Counted from the first letter of the stretch, positions 17,586-25,952 are shown. The stretch is DNA of 38,092 bases from Mixta sp. Marseille-Q2659 (GCF_940807255.1 NZ_CALNWY010000033.1:1-38092), one strand, 5' to 3'. Program-made: numbers and translations. The notes: a model not told the origin generated them from the sequence alone.

Positions 17586-17786
17586 ATGGACGTGAATATT
17601 GAGAAACATCAGACTACCGACGGCAATTATGAGTATCGGGCGAGCTGCGATCGGCCCGGCTTTCGCTTTGTGCTGATCGGTAAAGGGAAAACCGCGACCG
17701 AAGCGGATGAAAATCTGCGGCAAAACATTCGTGAAATGAAAGACCGTCTGGACGAAATCACCCAGATCAGCAAAGTCTCCGCCTGA
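17586..17786 (+). CDS. Hypothetical small protein, 66 aa
   Basis: The ATG at 17586 has AGGAGG five bases upstream and is chosen over an in-frame start at 17553. The product, MDVNIEKHQTTDGNYEYRAS onward, has a beta-rich first half (CDRPGFRFVLIGKGKT) and a helical second half (ATEADENLRQNIREMKDRL). That order recalls the HicB-type/DUF1902 fold, but no HicA partner is present. Cytoplasmic, monocistronic, with a hairpin terminator. Family uncertain. Confidence 0.72.
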   Translation: MDVNIEKHQTTDGNYEYRASCDRPGFRFVLIGKGKTATEADENLRQNIREMKDRLDEITQISKVSA

Positions 17787-17809
17787 GACATCCCCCTTTG
17801 CCCCCCCGC

Positions 17810-17849
17810 GCAGGCCAGACGTTTTAACACCGTCCGGCCTGCGTCTTTT
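17810..17849 (+). terminator. Terminator of the 66-residue protein gene
   Basis: GCAGGCCAGACG pairs with CGTCCGGCCTGC with one mismatch over a nine-base loop, followed by TCTTTT. It sits 23 bases past the stop codon. Confidence 0.75.
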
Positions 17850-18129
17850 CTGCATTGCCTGACATGGTTATGCGTTACAGCCTTAAACCCTCTTTATCGC
17901 TTGCCGGTACGTCGCGATCGGCGGCAAAAATTTGATTTAACCAGCAGGGTTAAAGATTTATCGCTAATAGCGACGCTGATACTGCCGATAACCGTTAGCG
18001 TAAATAACAATGGTGGCGACACCATTTCGGTCCGAAACCCGCAATAACAATCGAAGTGACTCGCTATTCCCGTCAGGATGAAGAGGTGATGCTGGCTTCT
18101 GACGCTATTTTTGTCGGAGTACTGCTTTG
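17850..18129. other. Upstream region of the RTX protease
   Basis: About 280 bases without a convincing gene. It should contain the protease promoter. A GGAG ribosome binding site at 18116-18119 lies ten bases before the chosen ATG. No recognised operator is seen. Confidence 0.5.
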
Positions 18130-20010
18130 ATGACCAACACCATGCGAAAATCCTGGTTTGAACCTGATGCCCAGGCTCAGGCCAGTACCACCACCAATAC
18201 TTATTACTATTACGCGCCGACGACGCATTACAGCGCCAGCCAGGCGGCGGTACAGCTTACCCGCAGCGGCCAGAGCTGGAACGGCTACCAGGTTTATAAC
18301 AAGCCCGTGGCGCTTAATTTCGCTTTTATCGATAACGTGACGGCTTCGCCGCGCGGCGATAAAGGCATCGTCGCCTTTAACAGCGAGCAGCGGGTCGCCG
18401 CGCTCCAGTCGCTTCAGTCGTGGGCCGATGTCGCCAATATTAAATTTACCCAGGTGACCTCCGGCGCGCGGCTGACCTTCGCTAACTATACCCAGTTCGC
18501 CAATGGCCAGCAGGCCAACGATCAGGCTTATGCTTATCTGCCCAGCGCCAATAAAGCGGGTGGAACGATGTGGTTTAACTACAACATCAACAATATTCGT
18601 TCGCCGGATAAGTATGAGTATGGCCGCCAGACGCTGACGCATGAGCTGGGTCATGCGCTGGGCCTGAGCCATCCGGGCAACTATAACAGCGGCACCGGCG
18701 TGATCTCCTACAGCAACAGCGCCGTCTACGTTGAGGATTCCCGCCAGTATTCGCTAATAAGCTACTGGAGCGAAACCAATACCGGCGCCAGTTTTAACGG
18801 TCACTACGCCGTCTCGCCGCTGATGCATGACATTGCCGCGATTCAGCGGCTGTACGGCGCCAATATGACCACGCGCACCGGCAACACCGTGTACGGCTTT
18901 GCCTCCAATACCGGACGCGACTACTACAGCGCCGTCAGCAGCAGCAGCGCGCTGATCTTTTCAGTCTGGGATGCGGGCGGCATCGATACGCTGAATTTCT
19001 CCGGCTACAGCCAGAATCAGCGGATTAACCTGAACGCGCAGACATTTTCCGATGTGGGCGGCCTGAAGGGTAACGTCTCCATCGCCCTCGGCGTGGTGAT
19101 TGAAAACGCCATTGCCGGCGCCGGGCACGATACTGTAATCGGCAACGCCGTCGCCAACAGTCTGCGCGGCAACGGCGGTAACGATCGGCTGTATGGCAAC
19201 GACGGTAACGATACGCTCTACGGCGACGGCGGCAGCGACCTGCTTTATGGCGGTAACGGTAACGATCTGCTGTATGGCGGTAGCGACAACGATAATCTTT
19301 ACGGCGAAAACGGCAACGATCGGCTGTACGGCAGCGACGGTATCGATACGCTCTACGGCGGCAGCGGCGACGACACGCTGTACGGCGAAAACGGTAACGA
19401 TCGGCTGTATGGCGGCGAAGGCAACGATACGCTCTACGGCGGCAACAATATCGATACGCTGTATGGCGAAAACGGCAACGATCGGCTGTATGGCGGCGAG
19501 GGCGACGATCTGCTCTACGGCGGTAACGGCAACGATGTGCTGTCCGGCGATAACGGCCATGATCGGCTCTACGGCGGCGAAGGCGCCGACTGGCTGTACG
19601 GCGGCAACGGCAACGATACCCTGTTCGGTGAAAACGGCAATGACCGGCTGGAAGGTGGCGCCGGTAACGATCGCCTGTACGGCGGCGGCGGGATGGATAA
19701 GCTGTACGGCGGCGCTGGCAACGATCTGTTTATCTTTACCAGCGCGAAAGATTCGCTGCCGGCGCTGCGCGATCTGATTGGCGATTTTGCCAGCGGATAC
19801 GACAAAATCGACCTGTCGGCGCTGGACAGCAGCGCGCATCCGCTGCGCTTTACCGGTAAATTTACCGGCAGGCTGGGAGAAATGCAGATGACCTGGGATG
19901 TGAAGGCCCATCTGACGCATCTGGCGCTCAACCTGACGGGTGATATCCATCCTGATATGACGATCGATATTGCCGCACGTCCCAATATTCACCTTGATTT
20001 TATTGTGTAA
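18130..20010 (+). CDS. Serralysin-like (M10B) RTX metalloprotease with altered Met-turn
   Basis: 626 residues from the ATG at 18130. Residues about 40-240 form the protease domain with HELGHALGLSH: zinc ligands His171, His175, His181 and catalytic Glu172. The Met-turn, normally S-x-M-S-Y-W, reads SLISYWSE, with Ile210 encoded by ATA (18757-18759) where Met is expected. The peptidase M10 serralysin C-terminal region follows, with 21 tandem RTX nonapeptides (residues 347-535), far more than the handful in classic serralysins. The protein ends in DFIV, the usual type I secretion tail, and has no Sec signal. No prtDEF-type transporter or inhibitor gene adjoins it, so export needs a transporter encoded elsewhere. 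Probably a calcium-dependent secreted protease. Confidence 0.92.
   Translation: MTNTMRKSWFEPDAQAQASTTTNTYYYYAPTTHYSASQAAVQLTRSGQSWNGYQVYNKPVALNFAFIDNVTASPRGDKGIVAFNSEQRVAALQSLQSWADVANIKFTQVTSGARLTFANYTQFANGQQANDQAYAYLPSANKAGGTMWFNYNINNIRSPDKYEYGRQTLTHELGHALGLSHPGNYNSGTGVISYSNSAVYVEDSRQYSLISYWSETNTGASFNGHYAVSPLMHDIAAIQRLYGANMTTRTGNTVYGFASNTGRDYYSAVSSSSALIFSVWDAGGIDTLNFSGYSQNQRINLNAQTFSDVGGLKGNVSIALGVVIENAIAGAGHDTVIGNAVANSLRGNGGNDRLYGNDGNDTLYGDGGSDLLYGGNGNDLLYGGSDNDNLYGENGNDRLYGSDGIDTLYGGSGDDTLYGENGNDRLYGGEGNDTLYGGNNIDTLYGENGNDRLYGGEGDDLLYGGNGNDVLSGDNGHDRLYGGEGADWLYGGNGNDTLFGENGNDRLEGGAGNDRLYGGGGMDKLYGGAGNDLFIFTSAKDSLPALRDLIGDFASGYDKIDLSALDSSAHPLRFTGKFTGRLGEMQMTWDVKAHLTHLALNLTGDIHPDMTIDIAARPNIHLDFIV
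19168..19734 (+). repeat. RTX nonapeptide array, 21 units with 81-base superunits
   Basis: Twenty-one in-frame 27-base units encode GGxGxDxLY-type calcium-binding repeats. From 19303 to 19707 they group into five 81-base superunits, each beginning with a GENGNDRLY-type repeat followed by two GGxGxDTLY-like repeats. This second-order period points to growth by duplication of three-repeat blocks. The RTX fold is a calcium-loaded beta roll that folds after secretion. Confidence 0.95.
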
Positions 20011-20104
20011 TAAAACTGACTCGACTTTGCCGTCCGGGCTGAATACTATCCCTCTGCTACGCTTATAAGGACATTTAGTTTTTTATCGTAAAAATGGAGG
20101 TTAC

Positions 20105-20545
20105 ATGGGTCTGTTAAGCTTTGTGAAAGACGCAGGGGAAAAACTGTGGGATGCGGTTACGCATAACACGCAGGAGCAGGATGCTAAGATCAAAGAACAT
20201 TTACAGAAAACCGGCGTACCGGATGCGGATAAAGTGCAGGTTGCCGTAAAAGATGGCCAGGCGACGGTAACCGGCGAAGGGCTGAGCCAGGAAGCGAAAG
20301 AGAAAATTCTCGTCGCTATCGGCAACGTGGCGGGCATCAGCGGCGTTGATGATAAAGTCGCGGTGGCGCAGCCTGCGGCGGAAAGTCGTTTTTACACCGT
20401 GAAGAAAGGCGATACGCTAAGCGCGATCTCCAAAGAGATGTACGGTAATCCGAACGAGTACAACAAAATCTTTGAGGCGAACAAGCCGATGCTGAGCAGC
20501 CCCGATAAGATCTATCCGGGTCAAACGCTGCGTATCCCGCAATAA
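20105..20545 (+). CDS. kbp: Potassium-binding protein Kbp (YgaU), BON plus LysM domains
   Basis: The 146 residues follow E. coli Kbp/YgaU nearly end to end: [19 protein letters not shown], the BON domain (about 35-90, [20 protein letters not shown]) and the C-terminal LysM domain ([19 protein letters not shown] onward, ending [10 protein letters not shown]). The E. coli protein is a cytoplasmic K+ sensor needed for normal growth at high potassium. GGAGG lies a few bases upstream of the ATG. A shared terminator follows. Confidence 0.95.
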   Translation: MGLLSFVKDAGEKLWDAVTHNTQEQDAKIKEHLQKTGVPDADKVQVAVKDGQATVTGEGLSQEAKEKILVAIGNVAGISGVDDKVAVAQPAAESRFYTVKKGDTLSAISKEMYGNPNEYNKIFEANKPMLSSPDKIYPGQTLRIPQ

Positions 20546-20573
20546 TCTTCTGGCGGGCTTGTTAGACGTAATA

Positions 20574-20602
20574 AAAACGGGAGCCAGTGGCTCCCGTTTT
20601 TT
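20574..20602. terminator. Bidirectional terminator
   Basis: A ten-base-pair stem (AACGGGAGCC with GGCTCCCGTT) is flanked by A residues on the left and T residues on the right. It serves kbp and the convergent dehydrogenase gene. Confidence 0.9.
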
Positions 20603-20623
20603 ACGCTAGCACCTGATGGTTGC

Positions 20624-21789
20624 TCAGGGCGCGAACACCGCACGCAGACAGCCATCTTCCTTATGTTTAAACATCTCATAGCCGCGCGGCGCTTCTTCCA
20701 GCGAGAAGCGATGGGTCGCCATAAATGCCGGATTTAACTCGCCTTTGGCGACGTGATCGAGCAGGCGGCTCATATAGCGCTGGCCGTGCTGCTGCGCCGT
20801 ACGAATGGTCAGGCTTTTATTGATCATCAGCCCCAGCGGGAACTTATCCATTACGCCGTAAACGCCGAGGATCGAGATATTGCCGCCTTTACGACAGGAG
20901 TAGAGCGCCTGGCGCAGCGCCGCGCCGACGTCGGTTTCCAGATGCAGTAGCTGTTTGGTACGATCGTAAACCTGGCTCAATCCTTCGCCACGCGCTTCCA
21001 TACCGACCGCGTCAATACAGCTGTCCGGGCCGCGTCCTCCGGTCAGCTCCAGCAGCGCTTCATGAATATCCGCCTTGCTGTAATCCAGCGTAATGGCGCC
21101 CGCATGTTCGCGCGCCATCGCCAGCCGTTCCGGGAAGCGGTCGATGGCGATCACCTGGTGCGCGCCCATCAGCCAGGCGCTCTGCATCGCCATCAAGCCC
21201 ACGCCGCCGCAGCCCCAGACCGCCACGGTATCGCCGGGGTGAATATTACAAAAGTCGGCGCCCATGTAGCCGGTCGGCGCGGCATCGGACAGGAACAGCG
21301 CCTGTTCATCGCTGACGCTTTCCGGCACCACAAACAGTCGTTATCGGCAAAGGGGACACGCACATATTCCGCATGGGAGCCGGCGTAGCCGCCAAAGGCG
21401 TGGCTGTAGGCGTAGATGCCGGCGGTGGCGTGCCCCAGTACCGGCTCGCCCTGTTCCCAGTGCGGGTTGGTGTTATCGCAGCAGGAGGGCAGTTCATGCT
21501 GACAGTACCAGCAGGAGCCGCAGGAGATAAAGGAGGGCACCACCACGCGATCGCCGCTGCGGATATTTTTCACCGCACTGCCGACCTCTACCACTTCGCC
21601 CATAAATTCATGACCCAGGATATCGCCTTCGCGCATCGTCGGGATCAGCCCGTCGATAACGTGCAGGTCAGAGCCGCAGGTGGTGGTTAAACGGACCTTA
21701 ATTATTGCATCGTGCGGGTTAAGCAGCGCCGGGTCCGCCACGCTTTCCACGCGTAAGTCATTGACGCCGTTCCAGCATAAAGCACGCAT
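20624..21789 (-). pseudogene. Zinc-dependent alcohol/formaldehyde-type dehydrogenase, frameshifted
   Basis: The N-terminal frame from 21789 reads MRALCWNGVNDLRVE, catalytic-zinc TCGSDLHV and GHEFMGEVVEVG, and structural-zinc SCGSCWYCQHELPSCC. It breaks near 21330-21340, where FADNDC should run on into VVPESVSDEQAL. The second frame has the Rossmann motif VWGCGGVGLMAMQSA and a full C-terminus. One base is missing; repaired length is 388 residues. The insert around DRTKQLLHLETD and the general layout match the glutathione-independent FdhA-like medium-chain dehydrogenases. The ATG overlaps the SRPBCC stop (TAATG), so the two are translationally coupled. Confidence 0.88.
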
Positions 21790-22328
21790 TATGCCTCCTC
21801 ATCTTTTCGTTCTGAATGACGGCCTGCAGGCTGCCCGTCCAGGGTGGGAATTTCGCCGGTTTCCGCCAGGCTTTTAAAGCGGTGCAGCGCCTTACTGAGC
21901 TGCTCTTTGGGAAACAGATCGAGCAGTGCGGCGACCTTTTTGCCGATGGCGCCGCCCGGCGGATTAAAGCGCATCGTCAGCGTAAGTTCGGTGCCCCATT
22001 CACCCGGCGCGGGACGAAACTGAAGCATGCCTTCATTCGGCACCGAAGCGCCTTCCAGCGACTCCCAGGCGATCGCTACGCCGGGCAGCTCCTCGACGAT
22101 ACGGCTGCGCCAGCGATAGCTTTTCTTTAGCGGCCCCTTAATCAGCCAGTCCGCTTCGGTATCGTTAATCACGGTCACCTCGGCAAAGTGCGCCATAATC
22201 TGCGGCAGCGTGGCGGGATCGCGCCAGAGCGCATAGAGCTGATCGGCGGGTTTGCCCACGGTGATCCAGCGGCGCAGTTGCGTTTCATGCGCGCTGTGGG
22301 TGCCAGTTGCTTGAGCTTTCTTACTCAC
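21789..22328 (-). CDS. SRPBCC-fold (polyketide cyclase/START-like) protein
   Basis: The 179 residues start at a GTG with GGAGG four bases upstream. The START-like pocket pattern is clear: ITVGKPADQLYALWRDPATL, PQIMAHFAEVTVI, WLIKGPLK, and VAIAWESLEGASVPNEG. Members bind hydrophobic ligands; relatives are often labelled cyclase/dehydrase and lie beside zinc dehydrogenases of the FdhA type, as here. The stop overlaps the dehydrogenase start by one base. Substrate unknown. Confidence 0.87.
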   Translation of the reverse strand: MSKKAQATGTHSAHETQLRRWITVGKPADQLYALWRDPATLPQIMAHFAEVTVINDTEADWLIKGPLKKSYRWRSRIVEELPGVAIAWESLEGASVPNEGMLQFRPAPGEWGTELTLTMRFNPPGGAIGKKVAALLDLFPKEQLSKALHRFKSLAETGEIPTLDGQPAGRHSERKDEEA

Positions 22329-22386
22329 AAGACCTCCGGTTGTGATTCAGTCTGTGAAGGAAATAACGATTTACGTTATTCAAGAC

Positions 22387-22421
22387 AAAAATGCCCCGGC
22401 GCCGGAAAGCGGCAGCGGGGC
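22387..22421 (-). terminator. Terminator of the 58-residue membrane protein gene
   Basis: GCCCC and GGGGC form the base of a GC-rich stem with further inner pairing. On the minus strand it is followed by ATTTTTG. It lies just past the stop of the small membrane protein. Confidence 0.75.
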
Positions 22422-22426
22422 GAGAA

Positions 22427-22603
22427 TCAGAAAAGATGGAAATGGTGGCGCAGACTGAAGATGACCCAGTAGATCACTGAGGCAATGAGATAAGCCCAGC
22501 AGCCCCAGTAGGCTACCGGCTCGCGTTTATGTTTCTCTTTCGGCAAATTGATAAATAAATAGAGCGCCGCGGCGATCAGCGCAATAAAGTAAAATATTTT
22601 CAA
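22427..22603 (-). CDS. Small two-helix membrane protein, 58 aa, TTG start
   Basis: A TTG start with AAGGAG seven bases upstream opens a 58-residue frame with its own terminator. Residues 3-20 (IFYFIALIAAALYLFINL) and 38-52 (YLIASVIYWVIFSL) are hydrophobic, joined by a charged loop (PKEKHKREP), and the tail is His-rich (RHHFHLF). This is a typical small inner-membrane hairpin protein. I do not recognise a named family. The alternative start codon suggests low expression. Confidence 0.75.
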   Translation of the reverse strand: MKIFYFIALIAAALYLFINLPKEKHKREPVAYWGCWAYLIASVIYWVIFSLRHHFHLF

Positions 22604-22724
22604 TTTATTCTCCTTTTATCCCTGAACAGTCTGAACATAGCGTTGTAAAGCTATAGCATAGAAGCGCAAATAAGGAGAAATAACCGCCAGCAAAGGGCGG
22701 GAAATGATTATGTCAATTAATGAA

Positions 22725-24488
22725 TTACTGACGCAGCCATCTTTCCAGCGCGGCGGCTTTTAGCGGGGCGGCACAGTAAAATCCCTGTACTTCGTCGCAG
22801 CCCAGCTCCTGCAGCCGATCGTAGGTCGCTTTATCTTCCACGCCTTCCGCCAGCACCACATAATCCAGATCCTTCAGCATCGAAATCACGTTGCGCACGA
22901 TAATGCCGCTGGCGGTATCGTGCTGCAGGCGGCTGATAAGTGAGCGATCCAGCTTAATTACATCAATGGGAATGCGGCGCAGATAGCTGATATTGCTGTA
23001 GCCCGAGCCAAAATCATCCAGCGAGATTTTAAAGCCGCGCAGCTTGAGCATATCGAAGCCGTACAGCGCGTCCGGGCTGGCATGGATCTCTTCGGTTTCC
23101 AGACATTCAATGCCCAGGTATTCCGGCGTCAGGCCGCAGCGCAGCAGCCGTGACTCCTGGCGATCGGCAAAGCCGGGGCGGCAAATATCGGACACGCTGA
23201 CGTTAACCGATACCGGCAGATGGATCCCTTTTGCCGCCCAGCGCTGTAGCTGTTTAATCGCGCGATCCAGCACCCAGTCAGTGAGTTCGGCCATCAGGCT
23301 GGTGCCCGCCGCCAGCGGTATAAACCGGCCTGGCGGAATCTCGCCTTCGACGGGATGATTCCAGCGCAGCAGCGCCTCCAGCCCCACGGTTTTGCCGGTG
23401 TGCAGGCAAACTTTCGGCTGATAAACCAGATAGAGGCCGTAGCGCCCGCGCACCGCGCGCGCCAGATCGTTCAGCCGCTGAAACTCCTGGTTGCGCTTAT
23501 GATCGCTTTCGCTGTCGAACAGCTGAAACGGGCTCTGCAGCACGAACGCCTCATGCAGCGCGCTGAGCGCGCGCCGGATCGCTTCCAGTGGCGCCAGCGT
23601 TTGCGGCGAAAACAGCACTTCGCCGACGCGAATATGCAGATCGATAGTGATGGTATCGCTAAGGCGGGCGTTGATCCCTCGCAGCCTGTCGCTACACAGC
23701 TTACCGTCCAGCTCATCGTCGCTGTGCAGCAGCAGGGCGAAGCGGCCATGATTAATCATATAGAGCATCGGCGCTTTGCCGCTGTTCAGCCGCTGATGCA
23801 GCACCTGCGTCAACTCGCGCAGCAGCCGCTCCGACGCCGCCATACCCAGCGAACGCGCCACCTCAAAAATATGCTGCGTATCGATACAGTCGATCATCAA
23901 CAGGCGCCATTGCTGCGGCGGCAGCGCATCGCTACTCAATTCAAGATCGCGCAACAGACGCTGGCGGTTAGGCAGGCCGGTAATGGTATCGACATAGCCG
24001 TTGGCATACCACGCATCGAGAAACGCGGCGGTCAGGCGTGCCAGCGTCGTCAGCGTCGCCTGCTGCTCGACGGTGAACGCGTGCGGCTGCGTATCGGTGA
24101 CGCACAGCGTACCAATCACATAATCTTCGCCCGAAATCAGCGGCGCGCCCGCATAGAAGCGGATAAAAGGGGCGCCGCGGGTGAGCGGATGCTGATCAAA
24201 ACGCGGGTCGTGCCAGGTATCCGGGCAGACCAGCAGCTGTTCGCACTGAACGGTGTAGCGACAAAACGCTTCCTGAATCGAGGTTTCCACCAGCGTAAAC
24301 GCCTGCGCCGCTTTGATGTACTGGCGCTCGTCATCAAGAATCGAGACAAAACAGCTGGGAATGCCCAGCAGCTGACTGGTCAGTAGCGTGAACTGACTAA
24401 GAATTTCATCCCGGCAGCGATCGTTTTTTTTCAGCATCTCCAGCGCGGCTCGCCGCTTGCTGTGTGACTGGTTTAGTTGACTAAGCAT
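22725..24488 (-). CDS. GAF-GGDEF-EAL cyclic-di-GMP phosphodiesterase
   Basis: The 587 residues have three domains. Residues about 25-160 form a GAF sensor. Residues about 165-320 form a degenerate GGDEF domain, with NHGRF at the active site in place of GGDEF, so it should not make c-di-GMP. Residues about 340-585 form an EAL domain with EALLRW, VSVNVS, LDDFGSGYSNISYL, IDVIKLDRSLI, AEGVED and QGFY. The catalytic set looks complete, so it should hydrolyse c-di-GMP. There are no membrane helices. The divergent neighbour resembles AriR/YmgB, echoing the E. coli pairing of ymgB with the EAL gene bluF. Confidence 0.9.
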   Translation of the reverse strand: MLSQLNQSHSKRRAALEMLKKNDRCRDEILSQFTLLTSQLLGIPSCFVSILDDERQYIKAAQAFTLVETSIQEAFCRYTVQCEQLLVCPDTWHDPRFDQHPLTRGAPFIRFYAGAPLISGEDYVIGTLCVTDTQPHAFTVEQQATLTTLARLTAAFLDAWYANGYVDTITGLPNRQRLLRDLELSSDALPPQQWRLLMIDCIDTQHIFEVARSLGMAASERLLRELTQVLHQRLNSGKAPMLYMINHGRFALLLHSDDELDGKLCSDRLRGINARLSDTITIDLHIRVGEVLFSPQTLAPLEAIRRALSALHEAFVLQSPFQLFDSESDHKRNQEFQRLNDLARAVRGRYGLYLVYQPKVCLHTGKTVGLEALLRWNHPVEGEIPPGRFIPLAAGTSLMAELTDWVLDRAIKQLQRWAAKGIHLPVSVNVSVSDICRPGFADRQESRLLRCGLTPEYLGIECLETEEIHASPDALYGFDMLKLRGFKISLDDFGSGYSNISYLRRIPIDVIKLDRSLISRLQHDTASGIIVRNVISMLKDLDYVVLAEGVEDKATYDRLQELGCDEVQGFYCAAPLKAAALERWLRQ

Positions 24489-24639
24489 AAATTGTCCGCC
24501 TGGCGTCGGAACAGAAAGTAAATGGGATTGATTCTACCTGGTGGATTATCGGCGCGTTCGGGCTTTGCTTTAATTTTACTTTTGCGCCAGGTTTGGCTTT
24601 CTGCGCAGGCTGTGCCAGGTTTATGATGGAGGAAAAAAG

Positions 24640-24846
24640 ATGAAACGTGATGTATTAAGTGAAGAATATTATGACGAAGTGTGCCGCGTTATTGGCGATG
24701 CGGTTATCGTGCTGGCGGAAGGCGGTTTTAATACCGAGCGCGACACGCTGGCCAGTTTACTCTGGCAAACGCGCCTGCGCCGTCAGGATAGCGATCGCGA
24801 TGAGCAAAAGGTACTGGAACACGCGATCAGGCTGGTGAAACCTTAA
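24640..24846 (+). CDS. Small helical protein resembling AriR/YmgB biofilm connectors
   Basis: The 68-residue product starts at an ATG with GGAGG seven bases upstream. The pattern VIGDAVIVLAEGGFNTERDT, LASLLWQ and EHAIRLV resembles the helical AriR/YmgB core (GxAVxxLxxxG, then a second helix with L and I spacing). E. coli YmgB acts in biofilm and acid resistance through the Rcs phosphorelay. The similarity is weak, but its place beside an EAL gene fits. The E. coli partners ycgZ and ymgA are absent. Confidence 0.55.
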   Translation: MKRDVLSEEYYDEVCRVIGDAVIVLAEGGFNTERDTLASLLWQTRLRRQDSDRDEQKVLEHAIRLVKP

Positions 24847-24857
24847 TACCGGCGGGC

Positions 24858-25409
24858 CTAACGCCGCGACGGTAAAGAAGGGAATTCGGTTACCAGGAAA
24901 TGGCGCAGGTGGTCAAGGCACCATTCACCATCTTCAGCGCGCTGGCAGCAGAAGGCGAGGGTGATCTTCTTGCCCGGCACGCCATCCATAACAAATTCCG
25001 ACCAGCTCCATTTCAGCGCCGAGCGCGCGTAGCTCACCATCGCGCCGTCGCTGATATGGTGCTGTACCTCCTGTTTTACCAGGTAAGCCCAGAAATAATC
25101 ATCCAGGTTCGGCGTATCGTCCGTCAGCGAGGCGGACAGGCCCGGACGGAACGCGAAATCCACATAGCCGCTAATTCCGTTATCCATCTGGCGATAATCG
25201 CAGCCCAGCGTCATAAACAGCCCATCCTGCAAATTCACCTCTTCAAGCAGGCGGCGCAGGTTGGGCGATCGTTTCGCTTCTTCAATCTCATCAATGCGCT
25301 GCGTCTCGCGCGTCAAATCGATCCCGCCATAATTTACGCTGCCGTCGCTATAGCTTTCCGGCGGGTAGGGAAAGGTATCAAAGCGATCGTTGCGTTTTTC
25401 CTGTTCCAT
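24858..25409 (-). CDS. Hypothetical protein, 183 aa
   Basis: A long, clean frame with normal codon use but a weak ribosome binding site. The product is acidic and soluble (early block FDTFPYPPESYSDGSVNYGG, later DYFWAYLVKQEVQHHI and ITLAFCCQRAEDGEWCLDHL). It has no signal peptide or membrane segment. I do not recognise a family. It converges on the AriR-like gene with only 11 bases between. Confidence 0.7.
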   Translation of the reverse strand: MEQEKRNDRFDTFPYPPESYSDGSVNYGGIDLTRETQRIDEIEEAKRSPNLRRLLEEVNLQDGLFMTLGCDYRQMDNGISGYVDFAFRPGLSASLTDDTPNLDDYFWAYLVKQEVQHHISDGAMVSYARSALKWSWSEFVMDGVPGKKITLAFCCQRAEDGEWCLDHLRHFLVTEFPSLPSRR

Positions 25410-25607
25410 GCTGGCATCTCATGTCGGGTTTCTAAGTATCCTGCGATATTCAGCAGCAAATGCCTAATAAAAATGAACGCAAGGTCGGACAGGTGCGTCA
25501 GGCGAAACAACGCTGCTGAAAATTTAAATGCCTGATGTTATGTCATCAGTCTGGCCGTCACACTTTTTTACTTGGGCACAAGTCATTTAAAAATAAGGAA
25601 AAATAAA

Positions 25608-25931
25608 ATGATTGGCCACATGAATTACTACATTGAAAGCTGCTACCGCTGCGCGACCGCCTGCGATAACTGCATCAGCGCCTGTCTGGAAACGCCAGCT
25701 CAGGAAGATATGCACGAATGCCTGCGGCTGGCCGCCCAGTGCGCGGCGTTATGCCGTCTTTCTGCACAATATATTGCGATTAATAAAGAGTCGGCCGCGC
25801 AATTTTGCAAAATCTGCGCCGATCTCTGCCGGGCCTGTGCCGCTGAATGCGGCAAACACGCGCTGGTCGCCTGTCGGCACTGCGCGGACGTCTGCGGTCA
25901 GTGTGCCGCCGTTTTTGACTTTATAGCGGAG
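25608..25931 (+). CDS. Four-helix-bundle copper-storage protein (Csp/DUF326 family)
   Basis: The start at 25608 (MIGHMNYYIESC) has AAGGA upstream; an in-frame earlier codon lacks one. The product is about 108 residues with some 17 cysteines spaced three or four apart along amphipathic helices (CYRCATACDNCISAC, CLRLAAQCAALC, CKICADLCRACAAEC, CRHCADVCGQC). That is the signature of the Csp copper-storage proteins, whose Cys-lined bundle core binds many Cu(I) ions. With no signal peptide it should be a cytosolic Csp3-type protein. No copper regulator or ATPase lies beside it. The stop is at 25932-25934. Confidence 0.92.
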
Positions 25932-25952
25932 TAAGGTGTTGCCTGTGGGAAA

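Noticed and set aside
17553..17786. HicA/HicB-type toxin-antitoxin pair
   Set aside because: The 66-residue product only loosely recalls a HicB fold, and no HicA-like partner lies on either side.
18961..19992. Long minus-strand open frame of 343 codons antisense to the RTX array
   Set aside because: It mirrors the repeat period of the protease gene, giving a repetitive Val/Ala/Ile-rich product with no ribosome binding site; it is a by-product of the plus-strand codon pattern.
23355..24386. Plus-strand frame of 343 codons
   Set aside because: It is antisense to the GAF-GGDEF-EAL gene, has shadow-like Arg/Gln/Ala composition and no known motif.
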